Below, piece after piece: positions 10,947 through 21,924 of a stretch of DNA of 64,000 nucleotides (its first letter is position 1; each line of letters starts with the position of its first letter). This DNA is from Paragorgia papillata (lineage: Eukaryota > Cnidaria > Anthozoa > Scleralcyonacea > Coralliidae): NCBI GenBank assembly GCA_035771165.1, contig JAWNZC010000112.1, positions 128,501 to 192,500 of the forward strand. Direction: 5' to 3'. The notes below the pieces were generated by a model. That model searched no databases. It was not told the origin of the DNA and was given only the letters and a program-made list of their open reading frames with translations. Both the position numbers and the translations under genes were made by a program.

Positions 10947-13276
10947 CTTCCCTTCTTGCCATTTTTTAAGTTTCTGAGATGACTTCCATATTTTGCTTTC
11001 TTTCAGTGTCTTGACAGATTCTTCATACTCCTTCAGGGTGGATGAATGGGCAACAGAGCGAAGGTAATGTAGAACTTCATCTTTTTGTGCAGATACTCCA
11101 TTCTCAATTTTGTTGATCCATTCCGACCAAGCCTTTTCTCTATTGAAATCACAGAGAAACACGTTGCTTTCTGAAACCAAGAATATGAATCAAGATCAGA
11201 TTATCATAAATGTTCCGTAATTGTGCCTTGTCTCTAATAAGCAGCTGTCTCTAGTAAGTAGCCCTACAGTAAGCACCCCTCTCTAATAAGCACCAGTGTC
11301 TCTAATAAGTATTCCTCTTTAATAAGCACTCTTTTCTCGTTTTCCTCACAATGACATGTAGTCCTTACCTGGAAAAATAGACTCTATTGCTTGTATTTCT
11401 TCATCTGCAAAGTCTACCATGAAGTTCTTTGGTTTCCATTTAGGATTCCATTGTTTGAATATCAATAAGGCTTCCCTGATACTTTCAATATCTTCTTGCT
11501 GAATTACGAAGAGTCCAACCATCTGGTAGCCAACATTGGTCCGCATACAGAGGAAGAAAAGGGGAAGTGCATACCTTGTTGTTCGGTAGATGGCATCAAG
11601 AAGGCACATACTTCCATAAATTGCAAGTAGCCTGCGCTGTTGCTCTGACTGGTAGCAGAATAGTAAGTTCTGTTGTGATTTGGCACTGGGTTTAACTCTT
11701 ATATCATCAATATCATCATCATCGTCATCATCATCACCATCTGTGTCATCATCAACATCAGACATCATCTTTATCGGTTGAATTCACACATTCTCGTGAG
11801 CTGTGTGGGCGGAAGAAAAAATTGTATTTGGCTTTTGAACTCTCCATTGACTAAGGTAGTCCTGGTCAATATGAGTAAAACGCTTTGCCCTTTTAATCTT
11901 ACTGATTTAATTTGCTATATCTTTTTTCCGTGGAAAATACAGTCGTCTTGTTTTCGATGGAGTGGCTATACCATGGAAAAGATCATTTTTGACATAGTGT
12001 TCCAAGTATCTTTTAACGTCACTCGCTCTTCTAACACTCATCCCAACTAGTTCAGCAATTTTATCTTTGATAGCTACATCTATTGCTTCACAGATTCCTG
12101 CTGCCTGTTTTAAAATAAAAGTAATTTTTGTGAATTAAAAAAGGTTATGCAGCATAGTAGAACAGATTCGACTCTTAATGTAAGAATGTATAATAAAGCA
12201 ATAATATCTAAATTTTATTTTTGTTTACTTCTCCAACTATATGGTTTGAATGTTCAGCTGGTTTGGGTAATTTGATGTAGAATCTAGATTCATATTTTGC
12301 AGTGCCTTCCAGGAAAGAATTCCTCAGTTTTTTGAGCTCTGTTTCTTCAGCCATGTTGTATTACGCATAATCTACATGATAGTACTAGGTAAATAAAAAT
12401 CACACATGGCAAATTTGTATACAGCTATACAAAGTGCAAAGGTCATGTGTTTTGTACAGTATGAAGCGGTCTCTATTCAAGATACAGTACAACATTAACA
12501 CTGCCCTAGACATGACAACCTCCCCTTGACAAGTAAAATTGTCTTGTTTTAGCCAGAGTGACACTGTAAGAGGCCGTCTAAATGGCCAAGAAAAATTAAT
12601 GTTAATTCCATTAATTGGTGTTAATTCCAAAATAATATGAGTGGTTTTCTAGGCAGGAATAGGTTAATATACTTTTACTTTCATGTTTCAGGAAATTCCA
12701 AGTGGATATGTACAGTACATGTATTAATTCAGCTGTGTTACTGGTACCTTGTAGTCTGGAAGTCTGAACACATGCTTGACAGATATTGTTGCAGGGCAAT
12801 TCTTCTTTTTTGTGTTCTGTACAAGAAAGCGTCTCTTGAGTGTCTTGTCATAGTTGTGGTCTGTGACCTACAATCAAAGTAGAAATAAAAATGCCAAATT
12901 AACATGAGAATAAAATTCTGAACACTGAATATATGGCCTGGGAAGTGAAAAGGTTATTACATGTATGTGGCATTATAAGAACATACTCACAGTTTGTGAA
13001 AATAATGTTTTGAACTAGTTTTGTAAGATTTTAAAGGAAAAACAATAATTATATACTTAAAAGAAATACTTTAAGAAAATGTAATATCAAAATTCAGTGT
13101 TGGGGTATAGGTGTCGAGAAATATTATTTTTATTAACTTTTTTTGCTGAATATTTTTTCACAATTTTTTCCAGACACAAAACCAATACATTTTTAGGAAA
13201 AGTCATAAAATTTCAGATGCAGAGCTATAATGATTGTGAAAATGAGATATAAAACATTTAATGTCAGTACAGGCAC

Positions 13277-13308
13277 CGCCCCCCCCCCCCCCCACACACA
13301 CACACACC
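13277..13308. repeat. C-run and (CA)n microsatellite
   Basis: A run of about 18 C is followed by (CA)8, inside an intron of the CARF/MULE-like pseudogene. Confidence 0.9.
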
Positions 13309-13573
13309 AAGTTCACATAGGGTTAATTTATATCTTTTGTTGGGAAATCTCAGATGTTATCCACATCAGTTAATGACCTTAAATCTCAGCATTAATCCAT
13401 ATACAGTACAGCTTAATGCTTCGGTTCTTGCTCATTGCATGTAACTCCGAGGAAATGTAGAGCAACAATCATCACTTTAAATCTTTTCTTTTTTTTGCAA
13501 ACTTGTGAAAAAATTGACTTCAAAAGGTAAACTGAAAACTTCAAAAATTTCAGAAATTGCTGTTTGCCATACC

Positions 13574-13691
13574 TGTGCATTATACCACGTTTCTCTCTGA
13601 CGAAGGGCCTTCGCTCGAAACGTTAGATTCCTACGTTCTCTGTTTCGGCAGTATATCTAACCTAAGTTACTATATTTCGATTGTGCATTAT
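13574..13691. mobile_element. 98-bp insertion with 10-bp target duplication at an exon end
   Basis: TGTGCATTAT occurs at 13,574-13,583 and 13,682-13,691, flanking 98 bp (13,584-13,681) that contain CTGACGAAGGGCC and GCTCGAAACGTT. Removing one copy of the duplication and the insert joins the coding exon (minus strand) directly to a CAG|GTATGG splice donor. The insert has no open frame and no poly-A. It could be a short retroelement-derived fragment or a very small non-autonomous DNA element. Confidence 0.8.
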
Positions 13692-14231
13692 TAAAGTTGC
13701 TTTTTCGTTTTGCCTTGTCAGCTTTATGTTTATCTTTGCCTTGATGGCACCAATATATCTTTTCTCCATTTATAATGAAAGGAATTCCATCAAAGTTTAA
13801 ACAGTGTCTGCAACCTTTCGCTGATTCCCATAATAGTTGCTTGTTGTTAAAACTTGGTTCTTAAAAATTAAAATGTGAAAACCTAAGGTTAAACATCTTT
13901 ACAATGTTATGTCAAATTAAAAAAATTAGGCACACTGAGTTGTTCCTAAACTTTTTCATCTATGTGGTGGTGCTGTTGTGATACATTTCCACTTAAATTA
14001 TGAAGGGAAAGAGAATGAAGTGTTAAATTATATACATTGTACAGAGGCTGATCCAGGATTTTAGAAAGGGAGGCATGAGAATTCTAACAGGGTCAGGAAG
14101 CATGCTCCCCCAGAATATTATTTTTAGTTCTAATTGCTATTTCCAGTTTTTTGGAGTAGTGCACAATTCTTCTTGATAATTGGAGTGTGCATATTGGCAT
14201 GCCTTCCCCCCCTTTAGATCTGCACCTGGTG

Positions 14232-14330
14232 TATACTATGTATGTATGTATGTATGTGTGTATATGTAAGTATGTATATGTAAGTATGTATATGTAAGTA
14301 TGTATATGTAAGTATGTATAAGTATGTATG
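14232..14330. repeat. (TATG)n / TATGTAAG microsatellite
   Basis: Imperfect tetranucleotide tract with a regular TATGTATATGTAAG variant. The interval 13,860-14,231 holds no feature that I can support. Confidence 0.9.
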
Positions 14331-14399
14331 TGTATTTAATGTTACTTTCCACACCATTGGAGATTACATTATGTAACGTCAACAAATTGTGGCCTTGTT

Positions 14400-14820
14400 C
14401 AGGGGAACATGACATGGTGCTACAATAGTCGTGGTAAAGATTACCACTGGATTGCTGACCTGTATGACCGGTTAAAGTTGCCTGTACTTCCAACTGTTGT
14501 TCGTGCACTCAAAAATGCTACAGAGGAACGGATGGCTATTTTGAATAAGAAGAAGACAGGAAAGTAAGAAGACAGGAAAGTAAGAAGAAGAGAATTTCTC
14601 ACAAAGTTGCAAGGGCAGACGAACAGGAAGAACGAAAAAGATGGAGTAAGCGACAGGTAATCGAGCATTCCTATGGTGGTGAAGAGCAGGTGGATGACGA
14701 AGATGATGCAGGTACTCTTGGTGATGAAACTGTTGACAAAAGTATAAAAAAGTGTCGGTGTGGATCTACAAGTCATCAGCGGACAACCCATCGGTTGTGT
14801 CCACTAAAGAAGTCTACATA
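14400..14820 (+). pseudogene. C-terminal fragment of an unidentified zinc-binding protein
   Basis: Coding-like sequence with a change of frame. 14,405-14,574 reads NMTWCYNSRGKDYHWIADLY...LKNATEERMAILNKKKTGK, then stop. A 16-bp tandem duplication (AAGAAGACAGGAAAGT) lies exactly at the break. In another frame 14,599-14,820 reads KVARADEQEERKRWSKRQ, an acidic stretch, and a C-terminal CRCGSTSHQRTTHRLCPLKK cluster (CxCx4H...HxxC), a zinc-knuckle-like end. I do not recognise the family. The upstream exon or start is not visible, and a microsatellite borders it, so this is probably the last exon of a transposon-borne or host gene. Confidence 0.5.
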
Positions 14821-15005
14821 ATTAATGAAATAAACTAAACTAACTTTTAAGGGCCATTCCTCATTGGTCCAGTGTTACTACAGGAGGAAACCAGAGTACC
14901 TAGAGAAAACCTGCACTGTAATGTTTTGTAGAGTCAAAATGGAAGCACTCTTCTCACATGCGGCCGAGGTGAAATTTTTCAATCACAAAACTACTGTAGT
15001 TACAT

Positions 15006-15155
15006 CTAAGGATAAACACAGTCCACAAGAAAACATATGCTGACCTGGAAGCTAGATGCTTGTTTTCTATATGTCCCTAACACTTCCACACTGCTGACAT
15101 ATATGTTTGAGGTCATCATATATAATTTTGTTTGTTGACTGTGTTTATCCTTAGT
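15006..15155. repeat. Short inverted-repeat element (MITE-like)
   Basis: CTAAGGATAAACACAGTC at 15,006-15,023 is matched by GACTGTGTTTATCCTTAG at 15,138-15,155. The centre is non-coding. No clear target duplication is seen. The rest of 14,821-15,480 shows only a short AAATAAAT repeat near 15,390-15,415. Confidence 0.75.
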
Positions 15156-15483
15156 TGCAACCATTCTTAGACCTAAACAACATATCTTGTGTCATTGTAC
15201 AAGTTATACATACTGTATGCAATATATTTGATAGGGAACAAGCAACAAAGCAAGTTGGATAGTCAGGTACAACAAAACAAGTTGAGGAGTCAAACTTTAT
15301 TTATGTATTTTTTTGGCCTGGGGGCACTTTGCAGAATGTAGGTCTGCAATATTGACCTTGTACACCTAAAAAGAGATTCAAACAATAAATAAATATGTAT
15401 ATAAATAAATAAATAAGATAATTTAATGTTCAATGTAGTAAAAGGAAACCTGGTTTAGTAAAGAATTTTCATAGCTTTCCAAA

Positions 15484-18400
15484 AATTGCATTAATTGAAA
15501 ATGCATTATTAGTTGAAAATGCATTATTTTGCCATCATTGCGGCGCCCAGGCAGCACAGTCGTCGAAGTCTGGCCCTTCACATGCTTCAACATCAAGTGG
15601 TGTCAAAAATACAAAAAACAGTGGTGGACCAAAAGCTTTGACAGCTGGTTCTGGGCCTCCAATAATGACATCTCACGAATTCCGAGGTCAAAAAGAGACA
15701 GAAAGGAGAAGCCATTTCACCAGCAAATCTGGCTCTAAGAAGCGTAAGACGGAAGAGAAGGCAAATCAACAGCGAACAGCCACCGTGAAGATTGGTATGG
15801 TTACCTATCGAGAAGAGCTCTGCGAGTTGAAAATTCTTAGAGGTGGAAATCATACCGTTTTAGTTCCCTGTTCAATCTGTACGAAGGAACTGATAGCCAA
15901 AGCCGTCGAGAAACACAGTCGCTTCAACCGTAGTATTTCTGATCGGGCAGACGAGTACTACTTAGTATATCCAGACATGACTCGTGTGGACAAAATACCT
16001 GGATCGGAAGAAGATTTCTCCTTGCACAGGTACAAGGAAGAATTGGGGAAGCCGTACGAGCGAATCACTCTGTATTTATGTAAAGTAACGGACTTCTTTG
16101 TCAACATGACCAATGAATCAGTTGTAAGTGACATAGTGGAGGATACTGACAGTGATTCTGAGGTATTAAATCAAATTTTTATAGTGTAATAATTATAGTA
16201 AAAAACTTCATTTATACAATACCCTGGTTGCTATGCGTGTTTTCATTGGTTGTTGCCCATGATAGAGGACAGACACATGGTCACGTCAGATCACGTCAGC
16301 TGACTTGCTTATTTCTTTCTTCATGCCCCAAAATCTCGGAAGAGTTTCGATAAAAACCTTTTAAATTTTTATTGTATAAAACAAATAGATTCCATTTCTT
16401 TTGTTGTCTGTTCAGTTATAGATGCACAGAAGACGTAACAACGTGGTAAGAACATCAGTGACCCACTCGACTGCGTCTTGTAGGCCACTTTTTTGTTCTT
16501 AACACGTTGTGACGTCATCTGTGCATCTGCAGTATAACTGAACAGACAACTGCCAAATGGAATCTATTTGTTAAAGGGTGTATATGTAGTATGCGAAAAA
16601 ATAAAAATATATAGTGGATTAGTTCAAACCTAGGTGGTGCACCCCCATTAAAAATTTTGTCTTTTGGGTATTTTATATACATGAGGTTTTATAATCTTCA
16701 AAGTTCTGTAAAATCTCACCCCAAGACGTGGAAAATGGCATTCAAAGTTAACCATTTTCAGGGGGGTGCTCCTGGACTCTATAGCCCTCTCCCATTTTCA
16801 CATGAAATCCCTTTTACCCCCCTCCCCCACTCATAGTCTATGCCACTGAAAATACTGTACAGTGTACCTGTATATCCTTTCTGGGACATAATAATATTTT
16901 CTAAGAAATATGTCAAGTGGTGGAGCTCATGAACATAACAACAGTAAGAACAGTTCATGTTATGCAAAATAATTTTTTTAACATTGTGTATGATATTCCT
17001 TCACCTTCTAGGAAATGAAGCCACAAGCAGTATATGTATGCAACCCTAAACCTGGTACAATACCAGAGAATACATCTGTTAAATTGGCGAAGTAAGTCCT
17101 TCATAAAATTAAATAATTTTCTTTTCATTGTAGCCATGTTTACAACCTACTTGATTAACCCTTTATAGTCCTTTGGCCACTTTAAGAATTTTATTCTGGC
17201 TAATGCCAGATGATTTTATTCAGCATATGGGAAGGTCTTGGGCTATAAAGGGTTAATGCAGTTAATCCCCCAGCCATTTACAGTATTATGCAAATACTGT
17301 ATTTCGGTATCCCCATTCAATATATGTATGTTTACTTGGCTACACAGAACAGCATTTATGTAAGGAACTATTAAAATAACACTTAAAGACAGCAAATACA
17401 ATGATGTATTGGAACTAAATTATTAGTATTTAATTATGATTCAGTGCTCATGGTGGGTATTGCCAGACAGGTACTGTATGTCCAGTAGTCAGCAGTGTTG
17501 CCTAGCACTCTCTATGCACATGTCTATTCAAAAGCCAAGTGCATGTGTTATTACAACATCTTTTGTCATTCAGCAAAAGTCAGTTGTTATATAAACTATC
17601 CAGCACTCAATTGATTCTGCTCAAATTCCTGATAGTTCAGTATCTACATAAGTATTATAGAATACTACACAATTTGTCATATTTCTTGTCTGTTTAGTGA
17701 TAACCAGGTAAAACCTGTAAAGAAAGAGGAGAGCACTTCCTGTTACAGGTACTGTCAATGGTTTTGTCATTTTGTGTAATCTTTCAGTATCGTATATTTG
17801 TTCCTCATCAAAAGATGAGTTTCTATTATGTTTAAGTGTATCCAAAGTGGTCTACGGAAATTAGGCATACTTTAAGTGCAGACTAATGTTTGTCACAATT
17901 TTTTTTAACAGTTCATACATAAGTTTGATTTCTGACACAAGGTGAAGATGAAGGAGATTTAGAAGTTCTGAACATACCGGTGGTCCCAGAACATCAAGCT
18001 GAAGTGATAATAGACGCGGGGTATGTTGGAATGTTTTATTGGGCATTATATGTAGTGTACCTATGGTAATCAATAAGATAAAATACCATTGATCAACCTC
18101 GTACCCAGGGCCATTTGTTCCCACCATTTTCTTTTTATTCGCCATCTTGGCCCAGTTCCCTACAAATGGCCCTGGGTACGAGGTTCAGGTTGACCATTGC
18201 TAAATGTAATTTTATTTTAGCTAAAATAATTTTGACCCTGTTTCTTTCTTTAGAAATCATGGGGAAATATTACAAGATATTCTGGCAGACCATGTTGCTG
18301 TTGTTCTGGACAATGACCCATATCCTATGAAAAACATCATAAATGTCAGGAGGAAACATTGCTTAAAAGGTGCTTTAACCAAACTTGCCAAGCCAAGCTT

Positions 18401-18579
18401 TATTCCCTGCAGAAAACTCTCAGTGAAGTTTGCTGATGACATGGGGAAATCAGAGGGGGCCGTCGATCTTGGTGGACCGACCCGTGAATTTCTGCGATTG
18501 TCTATACGAGAAATGTTTGAAACATCTGGGATGTTTGGTGGAGATGATAAGATCAAGGCTGTACTTCCCAACTCACAAG
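15484..18579 (+). CDS. 5' exons of a HECT E3 ligase of the G2/M-phase-specific-like family (partial)
   Basis: Exon 1 runs to the donor GAG|GTATTA at about 16,161. It begins with a CHHCG ribbon half and a Ser-rich linker. It then has VKIGMVTYREELCELKILRGGNHTVLV and GKPYERITLYLC, the N-terminal domain of these proteins. Further exons: 17,012-17,091 (YVCNPKPGTIPENTSVKL), 17,698-17,748 (DNQVKPVKKEESTSCYR, phase agrees), one around 17,940-18,020 (GDLEVLNIPVVPEHQ, upstream frame unclear), and 18,254-18,579. The last holds the HECT start: NVRRKHCLKGAL, LSVKFADDMGKSEGAVDLGG. The catalytic C-lobe with its active-site Cys is not found downstream, where repeats take over, so the gene is truncated or its 3' exons lie far away. 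A 99-bp MITE occupies one intron. Confidence 0.65.
16380..16573. repeat. Fold-back element in the HECT-gene intron
   Basis: AACAAATAGATTCCATTTC...TGTCTGTTCAGTTATA...GATGCACAGA is matched in inverted order by TCTGTGCATCTGCAGTATAACTGAACAGACA...GGAATCTATTTGTT. Arms are about 70 bp with a few mismatches around a roughly 60-bp centre. Confidence 0.75.
16620..16855 (-). repeat. Dispersed repeat, copy B (copy A at 845-1075)
   Basis: The reverse complement of 16,680-16,745 matches 848-910 with scattered differences, and both copies carry G/C-run segments and a GCCACTG end. Intronic position in the HECT-like gene. Confidence 0.5.
18094..18192. mobile_element. 99-bp MITE sharing ends with the 8.9-kb helicase transposon
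   Basis: Begins CAACCTCGTACCCAGGG and ends CCCTGGGTACGAGGTTCAGGTTG, the same terminal motif as the element at 25,180-34,069. The arms pair over AACCTCGTACCCAGGGCCATTTGT. It is flanked by ACCATTGAT (18,085-18,093) and ACCATTGCT (18,193-18,201), a 9-bp duplication with one mismatch. It lies in an intron of the HECT-like gene and is a probable non-autonomous relative mobilised by the large element's proteins. Confidence 0.82.
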
Positions 18580-18631
18580 GTGAGAAATTAAATAATATGT
18601 TGCTTTCAAACAAAAAGGAAATATCAGGGTT

Positions 18632-18720
18632 TGAAATTTACAATTTTTGGCAGTATCCAAGTGGGATACCAGGTTTCTGAATTTGGTATCCCATCCTTGA
18701 AATCTAGTATCCCACTTTTG
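18632..18720. repeat. GGTATCCCA-type short repeat cluster
   Basis: GTATCC/GGATAC motifs recur in both orientations (GTGGGATACCAGG, TTGGTATCCCATCC, TAGTATCCCACTT), giving weak hairpin potential just after the last visible HECT exon. Confidence 0.5.
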
Positions 18721-18903
18721 AAGACTAAACATCTCAACTTGCAATATCTAAAATTAACTATAAGAGTTTGTGATAGTACCTGCATTATGCTACATTGTAA
18801 GACGTTACATTACATTGTAAGATGTTATGCTACATTCTTCCTAATGTAGTGTTCATTTCTATAATATTGAGAAAAAAATATTTAAGTTGACCGGCATCTC
18901 TAT

Positions 18904-18951
18904 TTAACGGAATCAACGGAATCAACGGAATCGACGGAATCAACGGAATCT
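18904..18951. repeat. 9-bp minisatellite (CGGAATCAA)n
   Basis: Five tandem CGGAATC(A/G)A units. Between 18,952 and 19,529 I see no gene. Confidence 0.85.
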
Positions 18952-19529
18952 GCCGGAAATTTGGTTAATCGCTTACTAACAAACGGTTAATAAAATACAT
19001 TTATTTACGTTTATTAGCTGAAGACTGAAACTGATCTGTCGTCGATACTTCAAGTAAAGTTATTGGATTCGACATATTACGTACATATATACGCGTAATT
19101 GTTGAAAGAGATTTTATATTTTTTATTGCTATGATTGCGCAAATATACGTGTCTCATTTTAAATTTACTAAGTGTTAAGTCGGACACAACCTGTGGGTTG
19201 ATTAACAGAAAAAGATTTTCGATTTTTAACTAAGGATCATAGCAAAACCACCTTTTGAAGCTTAGTGAACTTACCTAAAGTGATAAAAAGACCAAAAACC
19301 AAAATCTCGCTTTGCTGTCAAAATTAGTGAGTTCCAGCTACAACTTTAGTATTTTTTAATACCACTCATACTTGAATAATGGCTTTCCACTTTCTAGGTA
19401 CAAACTGAATTTTCAGGTTACAAAAAGAAACAATTCCTTTTTGTAACTTGCGTTTTTGGCGTGAAAACTTAAATAAAATAAACGATTTTTATGTTAAAGG
19501 GTCGAAACTTCGTATTAACATTTTGTGCT

Positions 19530-19612
19530 GATAAGTACGTCTACATGCCAAATTTCCGCCCTCCGGTGGGCGGGGGCGGGGAAGCGGAGATAAGACCCTG
19601 GGTACGAGGTTG
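19530..19612 (-). mobile_element. Solo right end of a helicase-transposon relative
   Basis: GGGCGGGGGCGGGG...AGCGGAGATAAGACCCTG and then GGTACGAGGTTG match the terminal repeat of the 8.9-kb element (33,985-34,069). No matching left terminus is found upstream within reach, so this is a truncated copy. Confidence 0.7.
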
Positions 19613-19967
19613 CAAAAAGCCTTGTTAAAGTATACCAAACTTACCAAAAGATTATTTCAGCTCGTAACTTTTTAACCAAACACGTGGGATAGACAAGGGC
19701 ATTACAGAAGTGATAAGGCTGCTTGCAACCTTTCAGCCTTGCTTGGTTTGGTGAAAAAAGATTAATAATTGAGCGTTTACACAACGTTATTCCTTTATGT
19801 GTAACCTGCGCGACGTTTTCCGAAGAAAACTTTTAAAAATAGTTGGTGGAAACTTTTCCCAAATAAATATGTTAAAGACAACTGTGTTCTCCTTATCTAA
19901 TTTTGCAATAACCGCAGGCATTTTAAGAAAGGTTACATAAAGGAACACACATCTATCCTTAGATAGG

Positions 19968-20051
19968 ATGGATGGATGGACGGACGGACGGACGGACGGA
20001 CGGACGGACGGACGGACGGACGGACGGATGGACGGATGGATAGATGGATAG
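19968..20051. repeat. (GGAC)n / (GGAT)n microsatellite
   Basis: About 14 GGAC units are flanked by GGAT/AGAT variants; a shorter GATG tract lies at 20,446-20,463. Between 20,052 and 21,471 I see no gene. 21,000-21,250 is AT-rich with many GCAAATTT words in both orientations. Confidence 0.9.
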
Positions 20052-21471
20052 ATTGAAATCTTTATTTAAAGACGGTAGTTTCATCAGCAAATTACAAAAT
20101 AGTTATTTCCTGATCTACCCGAAAGCCGTCCAGTTAATATTATATCAATTATATATATACAGTATATAAGAATTAAATAAATACTATTTTTCGTTTATTA
20201 CGTGTCGTTGCAGAGAGAAATTTGTCGAAGATGTTTTTTGAATAAGTCAATTGTATTACATTCGTATTTTAGGTAAGATATAAGCTTTCGATCCTGATAT
20301 GATCGAGTGTTATGTTCGTTTATCGTACCTGAAAAATTAATCTATCAAGTATTGTGGAACAAGATTATTTGATATTTTGAACATCATTATAGCTTTACTA
20401 TATAATCTTCTTTCATTTAATTTCTTTAATCCTAGTTCATGGAGTAATGGATGGATGGATGGATTTTCACGACTTGCATTACCTTATACAGTGTGTATAA
20501 AAATTTTGCAAATTTTATACAAATTTTGCACTCGAATTACAAGAAACATGTAATGCGTCGTTTTAGTTTTAGCAAGATTTATGACGTTTCACGGTATCTA
20601 GGGTGTATTTTGATGACAAATTTGTGTCATCCAACATGGCGGCCAAAAACAAAATGTGTTTTAATCATGCTAAACGTTATTTATTTCTACTAAAAATTGG
20701 CATGCTCGATATCAAATCGTTTTTCTACATGTTTCTTCAGGTTTGACTGTAAACATTTTCTTTGAAGAAGGTATTGTACATGCATGAAATTTTTATTTTA
20801 GTCATGTGACCAGCTAGCCTACAATATTGACCGTTTAATTCCATATCTGCTATTTTAAGCGATTGAAAACACGTGACACGTTTTAGCGCAAGTCGCCTAT
20901 TGATCAAAACATCCTAAGAATTGTACTTTTATAGAAGACGCTCGCAATTACGTTCAGTTTTACATTATATTTAATTTGCAACGGCGTCAAAGTTGGCAAC
21001 TTTAATGACGACTTTGCATGAAAAATTATATTTATTTGAGCAAATCCATCAGCAAAATTTTGCAAATTCGAAAACAGCAAATTTGAATAAACTATTGTGC
21101 AAAGTCGTGCAAATTTCTTTTCAAATTTGCTATAAATTTACCTTCATAGGAAAATTTATTGAAATACGCAAATTCATATGCATCACATTATTAGCAAATT
21201 ACATGCAAATTTATTTATTATTGGCAAATTTGCAAATTTCAGACCAGCAGATTCACCGTCAGATTCATGCTTAATAAGTCTGAGTTTATAATTAATCTTG
21301 CATTATTAACAAAAGAAAATTGTTGTTTAATAGTTATTTACTAAAACATTACAGAATCATTTTTTTAATATTTTAGTTTTCATATTCATCAAATGTTTTA
21401 AAAGTATATATAAAATTAAAGTTTGTTGTAATAATGATTCTCTTTAAATATTCAACAACATAAGTAAAAAC

Positions 21472-21610
21472 TGTTTTCCACTGGCGAATTTTGTCCCGCG
21501 AAGCGACCTTTTTCTTTTGTCGAGCCCTGGAGTGGAACGAATTAAAAAAATCTATTCCAATTTTGACAATAGAAATGTCGTTTCGCGCGACAAAATTCGC
21601 CAGAGGAAAA
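21472..21610. repeat. Fold-back element
   Basis: GTTTTCCACTGGCGAATTTT...CGCGAAGCGAC pairs with GTCGTTTCGCGCGACAAAATTCGCCAGAGGAAAAC, with arms of about 35 bp and a few mismatches. The single ORF crossing it is explained by the palindrome. Confidence 0.75.
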
Positions 21611-21924
21611 CCGGGTTTAATTCTATAAAAATAAACACACCCCGCAATTAGCAAGTTTTGTTATCATTTCACCGCAGCACCATTTCCTTTCGTATAAAAA
21701 AATTAATTTACATGCAGCCATGAAACAAGTTAGATAAATCTCCTGAAATCTAAACGTCGACATTAATTCAAATACTCGCTACGATCACCACGCTAAAAAA
21801 AACACTGAAGATAATGATAGAAAAAACTACTGATAGAAAATGTTCTATCTCGGCGATCGTGGCGATCGTTGAGTTTTTTATGCAAACGGTGATTTTGCAA
21901 TCTCGGCGACCTTGGCAATCAGCC

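Larger units (their letters stand above)
10947..13859 (-). pseudogene. 5' exons of CARF-like/MULE-like multi-domain gene, broken
   Basis: Minus-strand exons with good splice sites. 13,859-13,573: WESAKGCRHC...WCHQGKDKHKADK, cysteine/histidine-rich. 12,867-12,748: NTKKKNCPATISVKHVFRLPDY. Next an exon ending at 12,229 (FYIKLPKPAEHSNHIVGE). 12,104-11,369: KDKIAELVGMSVRR..., then RLLAIYGSMCLLDAIYRTTRY and FMVDFADEEIQAIESIFPG, the MULE-transposase-like core. 11,170-10,947: FLCDFNREKAWSEWINK. The first exons resemble the calcium-responsive transcription factor (ALS2CR8/CARF) family as I know it; this is from memory. Two in-frame stops (TAA 11,907-11,909, TGA 11,784-11,786) and the BEL/Pao insertion show it is dead. 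An Asp-rich tract (11,700-11,765) precedes the MULE core. Introns at 12,230-12,866 and 12,868-13,572 show nothing else but a C/CA repeat. Confidence 0.72.

Noticed and set aside
13584..13681. Full hammerhead ribozyme
   Set aside because: CTGACGA and GAAAC are present with a possible stem II, but I found no convincing stems I and III around them.
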